A stretch of DNA of 64,000 bases from CAZYFH01 sp965249175 (GCA_965249175.1 OZ252227.1:2914001-2978000), one strand, 5' to 3'; positions 1 to 8,996 are shown, counted from the first letter of the stretch. Translations and numbers: made by a program. The notes: generated by a model from the letters alone, not told the origin.

Positions 1-539
1 TCACGGCGCTCCAGACGCTGGTCTCGCGCCAAATCAATCCCGTGCACCCGTCCGTGGTCACCATCGGGTCGGTGCACGCCGGAAGTGCTGCCAACATCAT
101 CGCGGACAACGCGGTGCTCGACGGCATCATCCGCACGACTCGGCCCGACGCGCGGGAGGAGATCATCCGTGGCCTGCGCCGCACCGCCAGCGCGTTGGGG
201 GATCTACACAACGCGGAGGTCACGGTGGAGCTCGGCGAAAGCTCACCCGCGGTCGTCAACGCCTCGCGTGAGACGCGGATTGCCCGTCGGGCCGCCCAGC
301 AGGTGGTCGGCGATCACGGCATCGTCGAGCAGGAGTACCCGAGTATGGGCGCGGAGGACTTCTCGTATTTCCTCGCCGACACCCCTGGCTGCTACGTCCG
401 TTTTGGGACACGGACCGACGGCGACACCTACGTGCCGCTCCATAGCCCGCTGTTCGACGTCGACGAAGGCGTCCTGGACGTCGGTGCGGCGTTCTTCGAT
501 CACGTGGTCCGGGAAGCGGTCACCGAGTACGCCTCGTAG
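1..539 (+). CDS. M20-family amidohydrolase/peptidase, C-terminal part
   Basis: The reading frame is open from the window edge (first full codon at 3) to the stop at 537-539, so the gene begins upstream. The visible part is the end of the lid/dimerisation domain (a SVHAG-SAANIIAD stretch) followed by the C-terminal part of the metal-dependent catalytic domain, with the SMGAEDFSYFL motif and a PLHSP motif that supplies a metal-binding histidine in this family. M20 enzymes of the hippurate/IAA-amino-acid hydrolase type cleave N-acyl amino acids with a two-metal centre in the cytoplasm. The substrate cannot be told from this fragment. The next gene is convergent, 34 bases away. Confidence 0.85.
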   Translation, partial: TALQTLVSRQINPVHPSVVTIGSVHAGSAANIIADNAVLDGIIRTTRPDAREEIIRGLRRTASALGDLHNAEVTVELGESSPAVVNASRETRIARRAAQQVVGDHGIVEQEYPSMGAEDFSYFLADTPGCYVRFGTRTDGDTYVPLHSPLFDVDEGVLDVGAAFFDHVVREAVTEYAS

Positions 540-573
540 CCCCCGCGCCTCCGCCGCGCTCGCCCCACCGGTT

Positions 574-1125
574 TCAAGGACGCTCGGCTCGCCGCGCGTC
601 GAGGATGCGCTCGACCCGAGGTCGATCACCCGGCCCGGTCCCGACATGGAGAAAGTGGATCGTCCCGAGCGGGTCGATCAGCACGTCGCCTCCCTGTTGG
701 AAGGTGTCAGCGACAGGCCACATCGGCAAGCGGCCACGGCCGAGCTCTCGCAGATACGCCAGCCACGTCGCGCCGCCCCAGAGGTGCCGTCGCCGGGCAC
801 GCCCCATCGCGTAGGCCTGATACAACACGCGCCCATCATCGGTGACCACGGGCCACGCGGGGCCGGTCTCCGCGACGTACGCCCGCGCCGCGTGGTCCGC
901 CTCGAAGGTAATCACCAGCACACGGATCTGGAGTGCGCTGAGGGAAGACTGCGCCTGCTGCAACTGCAGCAGGTGTCGTCGACAGGGGAGTCAGCGCAGG
1001 TGGCGATGAAAGACGAGCAGCAGCCAGCCGCCGCGGTAGTCCTCGAGCGTGTGCGCGCGCCCCTCGGTGTCCCGCAGCCGGAAGGGCGCGGCTGACCGGC
1101 CGACGGCGGCGAACCCAGCCGTCAA
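574..1125 (-). CDS. Peroxiredoxin-like selenoprotein (AhpC/TSA-type, U-x-x-C) with in-frame TGA
   Basis: Read through the TGA at 993-991, this is one continuous 183-residue thioredoxin-fold protein. Around residues 39-50 it reads FHRHLR-U-LPC-RRHL, so the TGA falls exactly where the first Cys of the CxxC motif stands in the AhpC/TSA antioxidant family (PRXL2-like), giving Sec45-x-x-Cys48. Homology continues smoothly on both sides: an APFRLRDTEGR strand before it and a TGPAWPVVTDDGRVLYQAYAMGR-like stretch after it. An 18-base perfect hairpin lies 18 bases after the TGA, as in bacterial SECIS elements. The TTG start (1125-1123) overlaps the stop of the upstream serine hydrolase as TTGA, which implies translational coupling. 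A normal annotation would report only a headless protein starting at 963. The alternative is a nonsense mutation in a Cys gene, which the hairpin makes less likely. Expected role: thiol-dependent peroxide or disulfide reduction. Confidence 0.8.
955..972 (-). promoter_or_regulatory. Bacterial SECIS-type hairpin
   Basis: In the mRNA this is a perfect inverted repeat, CTGCTGC-AGTT-GCAGCAG (eight pairs if the A-U of the loop closes). It begins 18 nucleotides after the UGA at 993-991. The loop carries a G (complement of position 964) 27 nucleotides after the UGA. Known bacterial SECIS elements place a short stem with a G in the apical loop about 16-37 nucleotides downstream of UGA, where SelB binds. 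The selA/B/C/D genes are not in the window. Confidence 0.7.
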
Positions 1126-2429
1126 TCGTCGATCGCCTGATACGTTATCGTGACGAGATCCTGACGGATGTTCAGATGGGTGTAGGGCCGCATCTGCGTC
1201 ATCAGGATGCCGATCAAGTCCTCCTCGGGGTCCACCCAGAAGACCGTGCAGAACGCGCCGCCCCAGTAATACGAACCCTCTGAGCGCGGCGTCCCGGACG
1301 GGCCGAGATCGGTGACCACGGCATAGCCGAGGCCAAAGCCGTAGCCCGGACCGGCGAGCCAGATCCCGGCATCGCCGGTGTGATTGGCGGTCATCAACTC
1401 GACCGTCTTGCGGCTCAAGATCCGCACCCCGTCCAGCACGCCGCCGTTCAGCATCATCTGGTGGAAGCGGAAGTAGTCGCGCGCGGTCGAGACCAGGCCA
1501 CCGGCGCCGCTGAAGTAGACATGCGGCTCGCGCACGTAGCGGCTCTCGGCCGTCGGCGCCTCGGCCAACGCCCGCGTGCCGTCGTCGTCTGGCCGATAGA
1601 GCGCTGTGAACCGATCGAGCTTGGACAGCGGCAGATGAAAGTGCGTGTCCGTCATATCGAGCGGTTCAAAGATACGCTCGCGCAGATACGCGTCCAGCGT
1701 CTGGCCGGACATCACCTCGACCAGCCGGCCCACCACGTCGGTTGCCCGCCCGTATTCCCACCGGTCGCCCGGATGAAAGTTCAGCGGAAGCCGTGCGAGC
1801 CGCTTCAGCATGTCGCCGACCGTGTCACCGGGCTTTGTCCGGGCCGACATGTCCTGAAAGTCGGTCTGGGTCAGCCCGCGGTAAGTGTTGGCCAGGCCCG
1901 CGGTATGCGTGAGCACATGCTGGACGGTGACGGGACGCGCGGCCGGTATCAGCTTGTAGCGCGATGCGATCCGCTCGTCGGCCGGCGCCGGGATCGCGAC
2001 CTGCATGTCACGGAATTCCGGCAACCATTTCGCGATGGGGTCGCGGAGCTGGAAGTGACCCTCCTCGTAGAGCATCATCAGCGCCACGGAGGCGATCGGC
2101 TTCGTCATCGATGCGATGCGGAAGATCGCGTCGTGTCGCATCGGCGCGCCACGCTCGGCGTCGCGCTCCCCAAGCGACGAGAAGTGCACGACCTTGCCGC
2201 GCCGCGCCACCAGCGTGACGACGCCGGATACCTCCTCGCGGTCGATGTAGCCCTGCATCACCCGGTCGAGACGCTCGAGTCGGCTCGACGACATCCCGAC
2301 ATCCTCGGCCGAGGCTGTCGGCACGCCGTCCATCTCGGGCAGGTCGGCAGGCGCGCGACTCGCGCCGACGACGGCCACCGCGAGGCCCCCGACCGCGACA
2401 GCCGTCCACCGCAACACGGATGACGTCAT
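1122..2429 (-). CDS. Class C beta-lactamase-type serine hydrolase, exported
   Basis: The 435-residue protein starts with a hydrophobic export segment (about residues 5-28), so it probably acts in the periplasm. It has the SxxK nucleophile motif as SMTK (107-110), a QHVLTHTAGL segment, a Tyr-containing second motif (YGR, near 226, in WEYGRATDVVG) and a C-terminal YWGGAF region that corresponds to the KTG-like third box. Such EstB/penicillin-binding-like hydrolases act on esters, small lactones or D-amino peptides; real beta-lactam hydrolysis is not implied. Its stop overlaps the start of the selenoprotein gene, so the two form an operon read leftwards. ATG start; the upstream NHL gene ends 19 bases away on the same strand. 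Confidence 0.85.
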   Translation of the reverse strand: MTSSVLRWTAVAVGGLAVAVVGASRAPADLPEMDGVPTASAEDVGMSSSRLERLDRVMQGYIDREEVSGVVTLVARRGKVVHFSSLGERDAERGAPMRHDAIFRIASMTKPIASVALMMLYEEGHFQLRDPIAKWLPEFRDMQVAIPAPADERIASRYKLIPAARPVTVQHVLTHTAGLANTYRGLTQTDFQDMSARTKPGDTVGDMLKRLARLPLNFHPGDRWEYGRATDVVGRLVEVMSGQTLDAYLRERIFEPLDMTDTHFHLPLSKLDRFTALYRPDDDGTRALAEAPTAESRYVREPHVYFSGAGGLVSTARDYFRFHQMMLNGGVLDGVRILSRKTVELMTANHTGDAGIWLAGPGYGFGLGYAVVTDLGPSGTPRSEGSYYWGGAFCTVFWVDPEEDLIGILMTQMRPYTHLNIRQDLVTITYQAIDD

Positions 2430-2448
2430 CGCACACTCCCCTTTCGTG

Positions 2449-3618
2449 CTACTTCAACACGTATTTCGTGATGCCACCCATGGCCGTCGCGCGCGACCCT
2501 GGGCCTTCAGCGGCAAAGACATTGCCGTCCTCGTCGACCGCGACGCCCTCACCCGCGACGAGCTGGATGCGGGTGTCGTGCAAATGGCCAGGGACGAATC
2601 CGGTCAACCGATCTTCGCCGGCCGGCCCGATGCGCACGCCGTTCATCCAGCCGGGGTGATTGCTCGTCTGCGACTCCGAGTCGATCGCGTAGAGCGTGTC
2701 ATCCGGAGTGATGAACAGTCCGCTGATCCGGCTGTAGCTCATATAGATCAGCGGGTTGCCGTTGTCGTTCAGGATGGCGGTGCCATCCTGGTCGAAGACC
2801 TGGATGCGGTGGTTGCCGCGGTCGGCGACGTAGAGACGTCCCTGGGAGTCGAACTCCATCGCGTGCGGCGTCCGGAACTGCCCCGGCCGGAACCCGATCT
2901 CGCCCCACTCCTTGATGAAGTTGCCCTCGCTGTCGAACTTGAGGATGCGCCCCGTCGATCCCTCTGGCGGGTTCGGGTTCTGGCCGCTGTGGCCATCCGA
3001 GACGAAGATGTCGCCGTTCGGTGCGGTGATCACGTCGCACGGCTGATTGAGTTGGCCGGGGCCGCTTCCCGGCTGACCGGCCGTACCAAGGCGCATCAGC
3101 TCCTCGCCCTCCGGGCTGAACTTGATGACCTGATGCCCTTTCGTGCCCGCCTCGTTGCCGGCGAAGTCGGTCACCCAGACCGTGCCGTCGTCGGCGACAT
3201 GGAAGCCGTGGGGTGTCACGAACAACCCGGCCCCAAAGCTGGTCAGGATCTCGCCCGTGTGGCGATCGAACTTGACCACCGGATCGAGATCTGGGTTCTC
3301 CTCGCAGCCGGCACCGAGACCACCTCCGCAGCGGTCGTAGGCCCACATGTGCCCGTCAGGTCCGATGTCGATGCCCGCGGTCGACCCCCATTCGCGGCCG
3401 CCGGGGAACGGGGCGAAGTTGAGCATCACCTCTCCGGTCGGATTCGGCAGGGGGCGGTCCATGAGGTCGCTCGTCAGCCCGGTGTCCGCTACGGCCATGG
3501 CCATCTCCGCGTCGGGAGCCGGAGCGGCCCCTCCTCCGCAGGCGACGAGGGTGACCAGCGACAACGATGCGAGCACGAGCCCGAGCCGACGCCCGACGAG
3601 TCTGCGGTAATCAGTCAT
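2449..3618 (-). CDS. NHL-repeat beta-propeller lipoprotein
   Basis: 389 residues from the ATG at 3618-3616, chosen because a GGAGAAGGA ribosome site lies just before it. The N-terminus is basic, then hydrophobic, and ends in the lipobox LVAC (Cys27), so the protein should be lipid-anchored. The rest is a six-bladed-propeller pattern of NHL type with repeated GxxxxPxGIAxD-like strands (for example FRTPHAMEFDSQGRLYVADRGN). It resembles the peptidyl-alpha-hydroxyglycine lyase/NHL family of Acidobacteriota; whether it binds or degrades a ligand is not visible. It is read in the same direction as the serine hydrolase and selenoprotein and may head that operon. Confidence 0.8.
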   Translation of the reverse strand: MTDYRRLVGRRLGLVLASLSLVTLVACGGGAAPAPDAEMAMAVADTGLTSDLMDRPLPNPTGEVMLNFAPFPGGREWGSTAGIDIGPDGHMWAYDRCGGGLGAGCEENPDLDPVVKFDRHTGEILTSFGAGLFVTPHGFHVADDGTVWVTDFAGNEAGTKGHQVIKFSPEGEELMRLGTAGQPGSGPGQLNQPCDVITAPNGDIFVSDGHSGQNPNPPEGSTGRILKFDSEGNFIKEWGEIGFRPGQFRTPHAMEFDSQGRLYVADRGNHRIQVFDQDGTAILNDNGNPLIYMSYSRISGLFITPDDTLYAIDSESQTSNHPGWMNGVRIGPAGEDRLTGFVPGHLHDTRIQLVAGEGVAVDEDGNVFAAEGPGSRATAMGGITKYVLK

Positions 3619-3748
3619 GCTTCCTTCTCCCATGCCGTGCCGCGGATCCTACCGGATCGGACACGGACGTTGACTTTTCTCGGCCTATTATCATCCAGAC
3701 GGCGGCGTTGGGGCTCGGGAGCATGGCCCCCGCCTGCCTCCACTATTG

Positions 3749-5173
3749 ATGACGCAACCCCCTGGGACGATCGTCGGCGCGAGGCACGATTCGACCGAGT
3801 GGTGGGGTGCATTGGGCCTCCTCGTCGTCCTCCTGGTGATCTACCTCCCCGCCCTGGGTCACGGCTTCATCAAGGACGATTTCGCGTGGATCGCGTCAAG
3901 CCAGGTGACCAGCCTCGCCGCGCTGGTCACCCCGTTCACCGAAGCGGTTGACTTCTATCGCCCCGTGGTTGGCCTGAGCTTCGCCGTCGACTGGTGGCTG
4001 TTCGGGCTCTCGCCGCTCGCGTTCGGCCTGACGAACCTGGCGCTCCTGCTTGCGGCGGCCGTGGCGCTCAGGAACCTGGCGCGCGCGCTCGGCATGCGGC
4101 GGGAAACGGCCATGATTGCGGCCGCACTCTGGTGCCTCAACTACCACGGGATCAACACGTCACTGCTCTGGATCAGCGGCCGTACGTCGCTGCTCGTGAC
4201 GTTGTTCGCGTTGCTGGCGGCGCGCGCGTTCGTCGGAGGGCTACGATGGCGCGCCGTGGCCTGGACCCTGGTCGCGCTGCTGTCGAAGGAAGACGCGGTC
4301 CTGCTCCCGTTCGTGCTGCTGGTGTGGAGCGCCCTGGACACGTCTCTCGGCGCACGGCCCACACTCGGCGACAGACTGCGGTCCGCCGTCCATCAGAGCT
4401 GGCCCCTCTTCGTGGCGCTGGCGTTCTACCTTGCGATACGGACGGCCGCGGGCGGGATGACGCCGATGTCCGCCACGTCGTCTTACCAGTTCGTGCTGGC
4501 GCCCGCGTCCGTCGCGGTGAACCTGCTCGCCTACCTCGACCGTGCCGGCACCCTGTCGGCGGGCGTGGTCGTCCTGCTCGCGCTGGCGGCCATGGCGGTG
4601 CCGCGTCCACGCGCCGCCGAGCGACGATGGGTGCTGCTGGGAAGCCTGTGGCTGGTGATCGGGCTCGCACTCGCCGTCCTGCTCCCCGTCCGCTCGAGTC
4701 TGCTCTCGATCGGTCCATCCGCCGGCGCGGCGCTCGCAGGGGCCGCCCTGGTCACCGCGTTGTGGGAACGTGGCTCCGCGCGCGCGCGGAGTCGCATCGC
4801 AGCCGCCGGCGCGCTCATCGTGTCCCTGATCCTCGTGCCGATTCACTGGGCGCGAAACGACAAGTGGGTCGAGTGGGCCCAGCTCTCCACGCATGTGCTG
4901 AACGAGGTCGCCCCCGTCGCCGGCGCCCTTCCACCGGGCAAGGTTGTGCAGATCGACGACGAGCGGGGCGCGCGCATGAATCTCGACAGCTCGTTCGGCA
5001 CGCTGATCGAGCCCGCGATACTCGTGCATACCGGGCGATCGCGCGGCATCTGGATCGAACCACCACCCGTTAACTGGCAGGAGGCCGGCCTCGTGCGGCC
5101 GCACCCGGGCGACATCGCGGCACGCTTTGCGCTCCGGGGTGAGGAGCTCGTGAGACTCGCCGTCGTCCCTTAG
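3749..5173 (+). CDS. Polytopic membrane protein, GT-C glycosyltransferase-like
   Basis: 474 residues from the ATG at 3749 (a TTG precedes it in frame). A first membrane segment (about 22-36) is followed by FIKDDFAWI; an acidic pair after the first helix is typical of PMT/ArnT/TMTC-type GT-C transferases that use a polyprenyl-phosphate sugar. About nine further hydrophobic segments follow, then a C-terminal soluble part from about residue 380. It has no TPR repeats, unlike TMTC proteins. Sugar and acceptor are unknown. The gene is divergent from the NHL lipoprotein gene with about 130 bases between them, which should hold both promoters. Confidence 0.65.
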   Translation: MTQPPGTIVGARHDSTEWWGALGLLVVLLVIYLPALGHGFIKDDFAWIASSQVTSLAALVTPFTEAVDFYRPVVGLSFAVDWWLFGLSPLAFGLTNLALLLAAAVALRNLARALGMRRETAMIAAALWCLNYHGINTSLLWISGRTSLLVTLFALLAARAFVGGLRWRAVAWTLVALLSKEDAVLLPFVLLVWSALDTSLGARPTLGDRLRSAVHQSWPLFVALAFYLAIRTAAGGMTPMSATSSYQFVLAPASVAVNLLAYLDRAGTLSAGVVVLLALAAMAVPRPRAAERRWVLLGSLWLVIGLALAVLLPVRSSLLSIGPSAGAALAGAALVTALWERGSARARSRIAAAGALIVSLILVPIHWARNDKWVEWAQLSTHVLNEVAPVAGALPPGKVVQIDDERGARMNLDSSFGTLIEPAILVHTGRSRGIWIEPPPVNWQEAGLVRPHPGDIAARFALRGEELVRLAVVP

Positions 5174-5274
5174 CAGCCGACCAAGGCGCGCACGGCGCGC
5201 CTCCCGGGCGCGGAGTGGGGCTCTCGGGGTCCCCGCGAAGCGCCCGCGGCGGGGCTCGGGGCCGCAGGCCCCGT

Positions 5275-5445
5275 CTAGAACGACCACCAGGTAAACAGTC
5301 CAGACGGCCGGAGCGTATCCAGAAACGACGGCAGATCGCGCCGGTAGGTGTCGGTGTGTCCCCACCCACCCGACGGCAGCACGGCCCGTGGGGGCCGCGT
5401 ACCGTTGGTCCCACGTTCGACATTGAGGCAGGCACTGCGTATGTA
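5275..5445 (-). pseudogene. Short reading frame, possible C-terminal remnant
   Basis: A 56-codon frame without a start, ending with GLFTWWSF and containing GHTDTYRRDLPSFL. The arrangement D-T-Y-R, then P, then TWWS loosely recalls exonuclease III-type C-termini (DxFR...YTWWS), but the match is too short to trust. It lies in the otherwise empty 267-base gap before the TolB-like gene and overlaps that gene's first codons on the other strand. It could be a decayed gene end or chance. Confidence 0.25.
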
Positions 5446-6055
5446 TCAGTTGGGGAGGCATCGGTGCGGGGCCAAGGTGGCCGGCGGCGCGGTGCGCCTG
5501 CTCGCGATCGGCCTCGTGCTGACTGCGAGCCAGGCGGGCCTTCACGCGCAAAGCGAGCGCCTGGCGTCAGGCGAGACCGCCGCGCTCGACCCGGGAGCGG
5601 TGGTCGTCCTTCCTTTCGTGAACATCTCTGGTGACCCGGCGGACGAGTGGATCGGCCTGGGCATCGCCGAGACCGTGACCGCCGACCTCGACCCGCTCGC
5701 GGCCGTAACCGTCGTCGGTAGCGCGTCCGCCCTCGATCCGATACGTCGTGAGGACGTGGATGCCGGCGATGAGACCGGTGCACGCGAGCTCGGGCGCAGC
5801 CGCGGCGCGTCGTGGGTGGTCGCCGGCGGCTTTCAACGCGTGGGGAGCCAACTGCGGATCACGGCGCGGGTCGTGTCGGTCGAGACCGGCTCCGTCGCGC
5901 AGACAGTGAAAGTCGACGGTGGCCTGGACGAGCTCTTCGCGCTCCAGGATCGAATCGTCGGGGAGCTCGGGATGGGCCTCGAGCGGTTGGCGACCGGGCA
6001 GCCGCCCCCCAAGCCGCCGTGGTGCCACCACCCAGTCTTGGTTCGGAGAGCGTGA
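5441..6055 (+). CDS. TolB/FlgO-like N-terminal domain protein, exported
   Basis: 204 residues with a signal peptide (basic start, hydrophobic core, LHAQ|S cleavage near residue 37). The domain has the TolB-like pattern VVVLPFVNISGDPADEWIG, then GIAETVTADL, ELGRSRGASWVVAGGF and RITARVVSVETG, as in FlgO and in the regulatory domain beside some adenylate cyclases. The end of the frame (QPPPKPPWCHHPVLVRRA) looks out of frame: from the C6 run at 6005-6010 the neighbouring frame gives sensible sequence leading into the DUF5916 protein. The native product may therefore be one fused polypeptide. Confidence 0.7.
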   Translation: MYQLGRHRCGAKVAGGAVRLLAIGLVLTASQAGLHAQSERLASGETAALDPGAVVVLPFVNISGDPADEWIGLGIAETVTADLDPLAAVTVVGSASALDPIRREDVDAGDETGARELGRSRGASWVVAGGFQRVGSQLRITARVVSVETGSVAQTVKVDGGLDELFALQDRIVGELGMGLERLATGQPPPKPPWCHHPVLVRRA

Positions 6056-8355
6056 CCGGCGGCATCGACTTCGACGACAGCGAACCGCGTCTCGGCGTGG
6101 CCAGTGGCGCCGGCATCCTGACCGGCCGGCCGACCGTACGACCGACGCGCACGTCGGATCGCCCAAGCATCGACGGTCGCCTCGACGACGCCGTCTGGCG
6201 CTCAGCCGCCAAGATCACCGACTTCGTACAGTCGCGACCGCTCGACGGCGCGCCCGCCACGGAAGACACGGAAGTCTGGATCGCGTACGACAACGCCAAC
6301 ATCTACTTCGCCTTCCATCTCCACTATTCGGATCCGTCGATCATGCGCGCCAACCGCGTGGATCGGGATCGTTCCTTCCAGGACGATCGCATCTCGATCT
6401 ACTTCGATCCGTTCCTCGATCAGCAGCGGGCGTATTCGTTCAACCTGAACGGCTACGGTGTCCAGGGCGACCAGATCATCAACGCGCGTCGCGGTGGCGG
6501 ATTCGGAGGCGGCGGTCGTGGCGGCGGGGGCGGCGGACGCCGTGGCGGTGGCGGAGGCTTCCCTGGCGGGAGCGGCGGGGCGCCGTTCGGGGACCGCTCG
6601 TGGGACGCGCTTTTCGATTCGGGCGCACAGATCGTCGACGACGGCTACACCGCCGAGATGGCCATCCCGTTCAAGAGCCTTCGGTACCCGCAGCGTGAGG
6701 GCGACGTGCCCCACCGCTGGGGCTTTCAGATCGTCAGGGAGATTCAGGACAAGGACAACGAGACCGACGTCTGGTCACCGATCTCGCGCGACGTCGCCGG
6801 TTTCTTGCCGCAGATGGGCCTGCTGGAGGGGATGGCGAATCTCTCGACGAGCCGGAACCTCGAGTTCCTCCCGACGGTCACGGCCATCAACTTCGGATCG
6901 TTGGACGCGACGACCGGGACCTTCGACGTGCAGGACACCTCGCCGGAAGGCGGGATCAACCTCAAGTACGGCGTCACCTCCAACTTGACGGCCGACTTCG
7001 CGGTCAATCCCGACTTCTCGCAGATTGAGTCAGACCGTCCGCAGATCGAAGTGAACCAGCGGTTCGCCCTCTTCTTCTCGGAGCTCCGCCCGTTCTTCCT
7101 GGAGGGGGCGGAGATCTTCTCGATTCAGGCACCGGTGACGTTCGTGCACACGCGGACGATCGTCGACCCGGACTACGGGGCCAAACTGACCGGCAAGGTC
7201 GGCAAGACGACGGTCGGGGTGCTCTTCGCCAACGACGCGGCGCCCGGCAATCTGGACGATCAGAACGATCCGGCGTTCGACCGGACCGCGCAGACGTTCA
7301 TCGGCCGCCTGCGCTACGACCTCTACTCAGAGTCACACGTCGGCGTCATCGCCACCAACCGGAACTTCCTCGACGGTCACAGTCGTCTGGCGGGTCTTGA
7401 TTCCAATTTCCGTCTCGGCAGCACCCATTCGATGGGGTTCACCGCCATCGGGTCAGAGCATCGCGACATCGATGGACTCGACACCAGCGGGCACATGATC
7501 GACGTCAACTTCCGCAGGACCGGGAGGAACCTCAGCTACTTCGCATCCGGCTACGACCTGTCGCCCGACTTCCGGACCGATGTCGGCTTCGTCCGACGCG
7601 TCGACCAGCGCCGCGTCGACGGCGGCGGATCCTACACGTGGTGGCCGCAGAACTGGCTGATCAGCTGGGGCCCCCAGGTCAACTACGGGCGCAATTGGAA
7701 CTTCGACGGGGTCCTCGAGGATGAAAACCGTCAGGCCGGCGTGAACTTCAACTTCGCCCGGAACATCAGCTTTGCCATCGGCTACAACCGCGACATGGAG
7801 CGCTTCGGTGCGATCGACTTCGACAAGAACCGCTATCAGTCGTTCGTGCGGGTCAGTACGAGCAGCATCTTTTCCGTCGGCGCGGGCTTCAACTGGGGCG
7901 ACCAGATCTTCTTCGACGAGACGAACCCGTTCCTCGGACGCGACATCGGGGTCTTCTCCTTCATCAACATCAGGCCGATCGCCCAGTTCAACACGCAGAT
8001 CAACATCAACACGAATCGCTTTGCCACGATGGGCGGCACGGAGATATTCAACGTCAAGATCTTCCGGGCGCTCAGCACATATCAGTTCACCGACCGCCTC
8101 TTGTTCAGGAACATCGCGGAGTACAACACCTTCGACAAGACGCTGGGCCTCAATCTCCTCGTCACGTATCGAGTGAACGCCGGCACGGTCTTCTACGTGG
8201 GGTACGACGACCACTACCAGCAAGCCGACCGGCTCTTTGGTCCCGACGGCGACATCGACGGTGACGGTATCCGGGACCCGTTCTACGACCCAAACGGGTT
8301 CCAGCAGACGAACCGCGCGTTCTTCACGAAGCTCCAGTACCTCTTCAGGTACTGA
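6052..8355 (+). CDS. DUF5916 / CBM9-like domain outer-membrane beta-barrel protein
   Basis: About 767 residues if translation starts at the GTG at 6052, which overlaps the previous stop as GTGA. The N-terminal domain has the CBM9-like signature PSIDGRLDDAVWRSA and EDTEVWIAYDNANIYFAF. A glycine/arginine-rich insert (about 6489-6584) follows, then the DUF5916 barrel with alternating aromatic strands ending in LQYLFRY, a typical C-terminal aromatic for BAM-assembled proteins. A barrel needs a signal peptide and this frame has none, which argues that it is normally fused to the preceding exported TolB-like domain through a frameshift at the C6 run (6005-6010). The family is common in Acidobacteriota and Bacteroidota and often accompanies polymer or peptide degradation; its function is unproven. 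Confidence 0.8.
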   Translation: MTGGIDFDDSEPRLGVASGAGILTGRPTVRPTRTSDRPSIDGRLDDAVWRSAAKITDFVQSRPLDGAPATEDTEVWIAYDNANIYFAFHLHYSDPSIMRANRVDRDRSFQDDRISIYFDPFLDQQRAYSFNLNGYGVQGDQIINARRGGGFGGGGRGGGGGGRRGGGGGFPGGSGGAPFGDRSWDALFDSGAQIVDDGYTAEMAIPFKSLRYPQREGDVPHRWGFQIVREIQDKDNETDVWSPISRDVAGFLPQMGLLEGMANLSTSRNLEFLPTVTAINFGSLDATTGTFDVQDTSPEGGINLKYGVTSNLTADFAVNPDFSQIESDRPQIEVNQRFALFFSELRPFFLEGAEIFSIQAPVTFVHTRTIVDPDYGAKLTGKVGKTTVGVLFANDAAPGNLDDQNDPAFDRTAQTFIGRLRYDLYSESHVGVIATNRNFLDGHSRLAGLDSNFRLGSTHSMGFTAIGSEHRDIDGLDTSGHMIDVNFRRTGRNLSYFASGYDLSPDFRTDVGFVRRVDQRRVDGGGSYTWWPQNWLISWGPQVNYGRNWNFDGVLEDENRQAGVNFNFARNISFAIGYNRDMERFGAIDFDKNRYQSFVRVSTSSIFSVGAGFNWGDQIFFDETNPFLGRDIGVFSFINIRPIAQFNTQININTNRFATMGGTEIFNVKIFRALSTYQFTDRLLFRNIAEYNTFDKTLGLNLLVTYRVNAGTVFYVGYDDHYQQADRLFGPDGDIDGDGIRDPFYDPNGFQQTNRAFFTKLQYLFRY

Positions 8356-8516
8356 CGCCGTCCCGGCGGAGATCCGGGAGAAAGCGCTGGACCGCGACCC
8401 CGACGGTGGAGACGCCGCTCTCGGACGGGAGCTCGAGCTCGTAGCGCAGGTCGCGTGTGCCGCCGTCGTCAGGACTGCGTCGAACCGTCCTCGAACATAG
8501 CAAGAAGGAGCAACGC

Positions 8517-8981
8517 ATGACGGCTCGCGGCATCAGGGTCGTGCAACCAGCGGACCGGGTCAAGGTCACATTCGGGGCCGGCGACCAGTACCGCTACCTC
8601 GCCACCGGTGGTGACACCGACGGCGGTTACTACCTCGTCGAAGCCACCGTGCCACCTGGAGGCGGACCGCCATTCCACATACAGACCAGAGAGGAAGAGG
8701 CCTTCTACATTCTCGAGGGAGAGCTGTCATTCTATGGCGACACTGGCGAAATCGTCGCCGGCCCAGGAACATATCTGAACATCCCCAAAGGGGCAAAGCA
8801 CCGGTTTCGGAACAACGGGACCGAGACCGCAAAGATGCTGTTCTTCTTTACACCCGCGGGCATCGAAGGACTCTTCGACGAGCTGGCACAGATGAGCGTG
8901 CCGCCTGGAGACCCATCGTCGGTGATCAAAGCATTGAATCTCGTGGGCGAGGGCTACGGAGTCGAGTATCTTCCTGAGTGA
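8517..8981 (+). CDS. Cupin-domain protein
   Basis: 154 residues from the ATG at 8517, preceded by AAGGAG six bases upstream. Both cupin motifs are present: FHIQTREEEAFYILEGELSFY and PGTYLNIPKGAKHRFRN, giving the His, Glu and second His positions for a metal site. Small single-cupin proteins of this type bind a metal and a small ligand, or act as dioxygenases or isomerases; the substrate cannot be told. It is followed after 15 bases by the YceI gene, so the two are probably cotranscribed. Confidence 0.8.
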   Translation: MTARGIRVVQPADRVKVTFGAGDQYRYLATGGDTDGGYYLVEATVPPGGGPPFHIQTREEEAFYILEGELSFYGDTGEIVAGPGTYLNIPKGAKHRFRNNGTETAKMLFFFTPAGIEGLFDELAQMSVPPGDPSSVIKALNLVGEGYGVEYLPE

Positions 8982-8996
8982 TGGTGGAGGACACGC

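Noticed and set aside
85..1095. 336-codon forward frame over the M20 end and the selenoprotein
   Set aside because: High-GC shadow: low-complexity Arg/Ser composition, while the M20 and selenoprotein frames carry real motifs.
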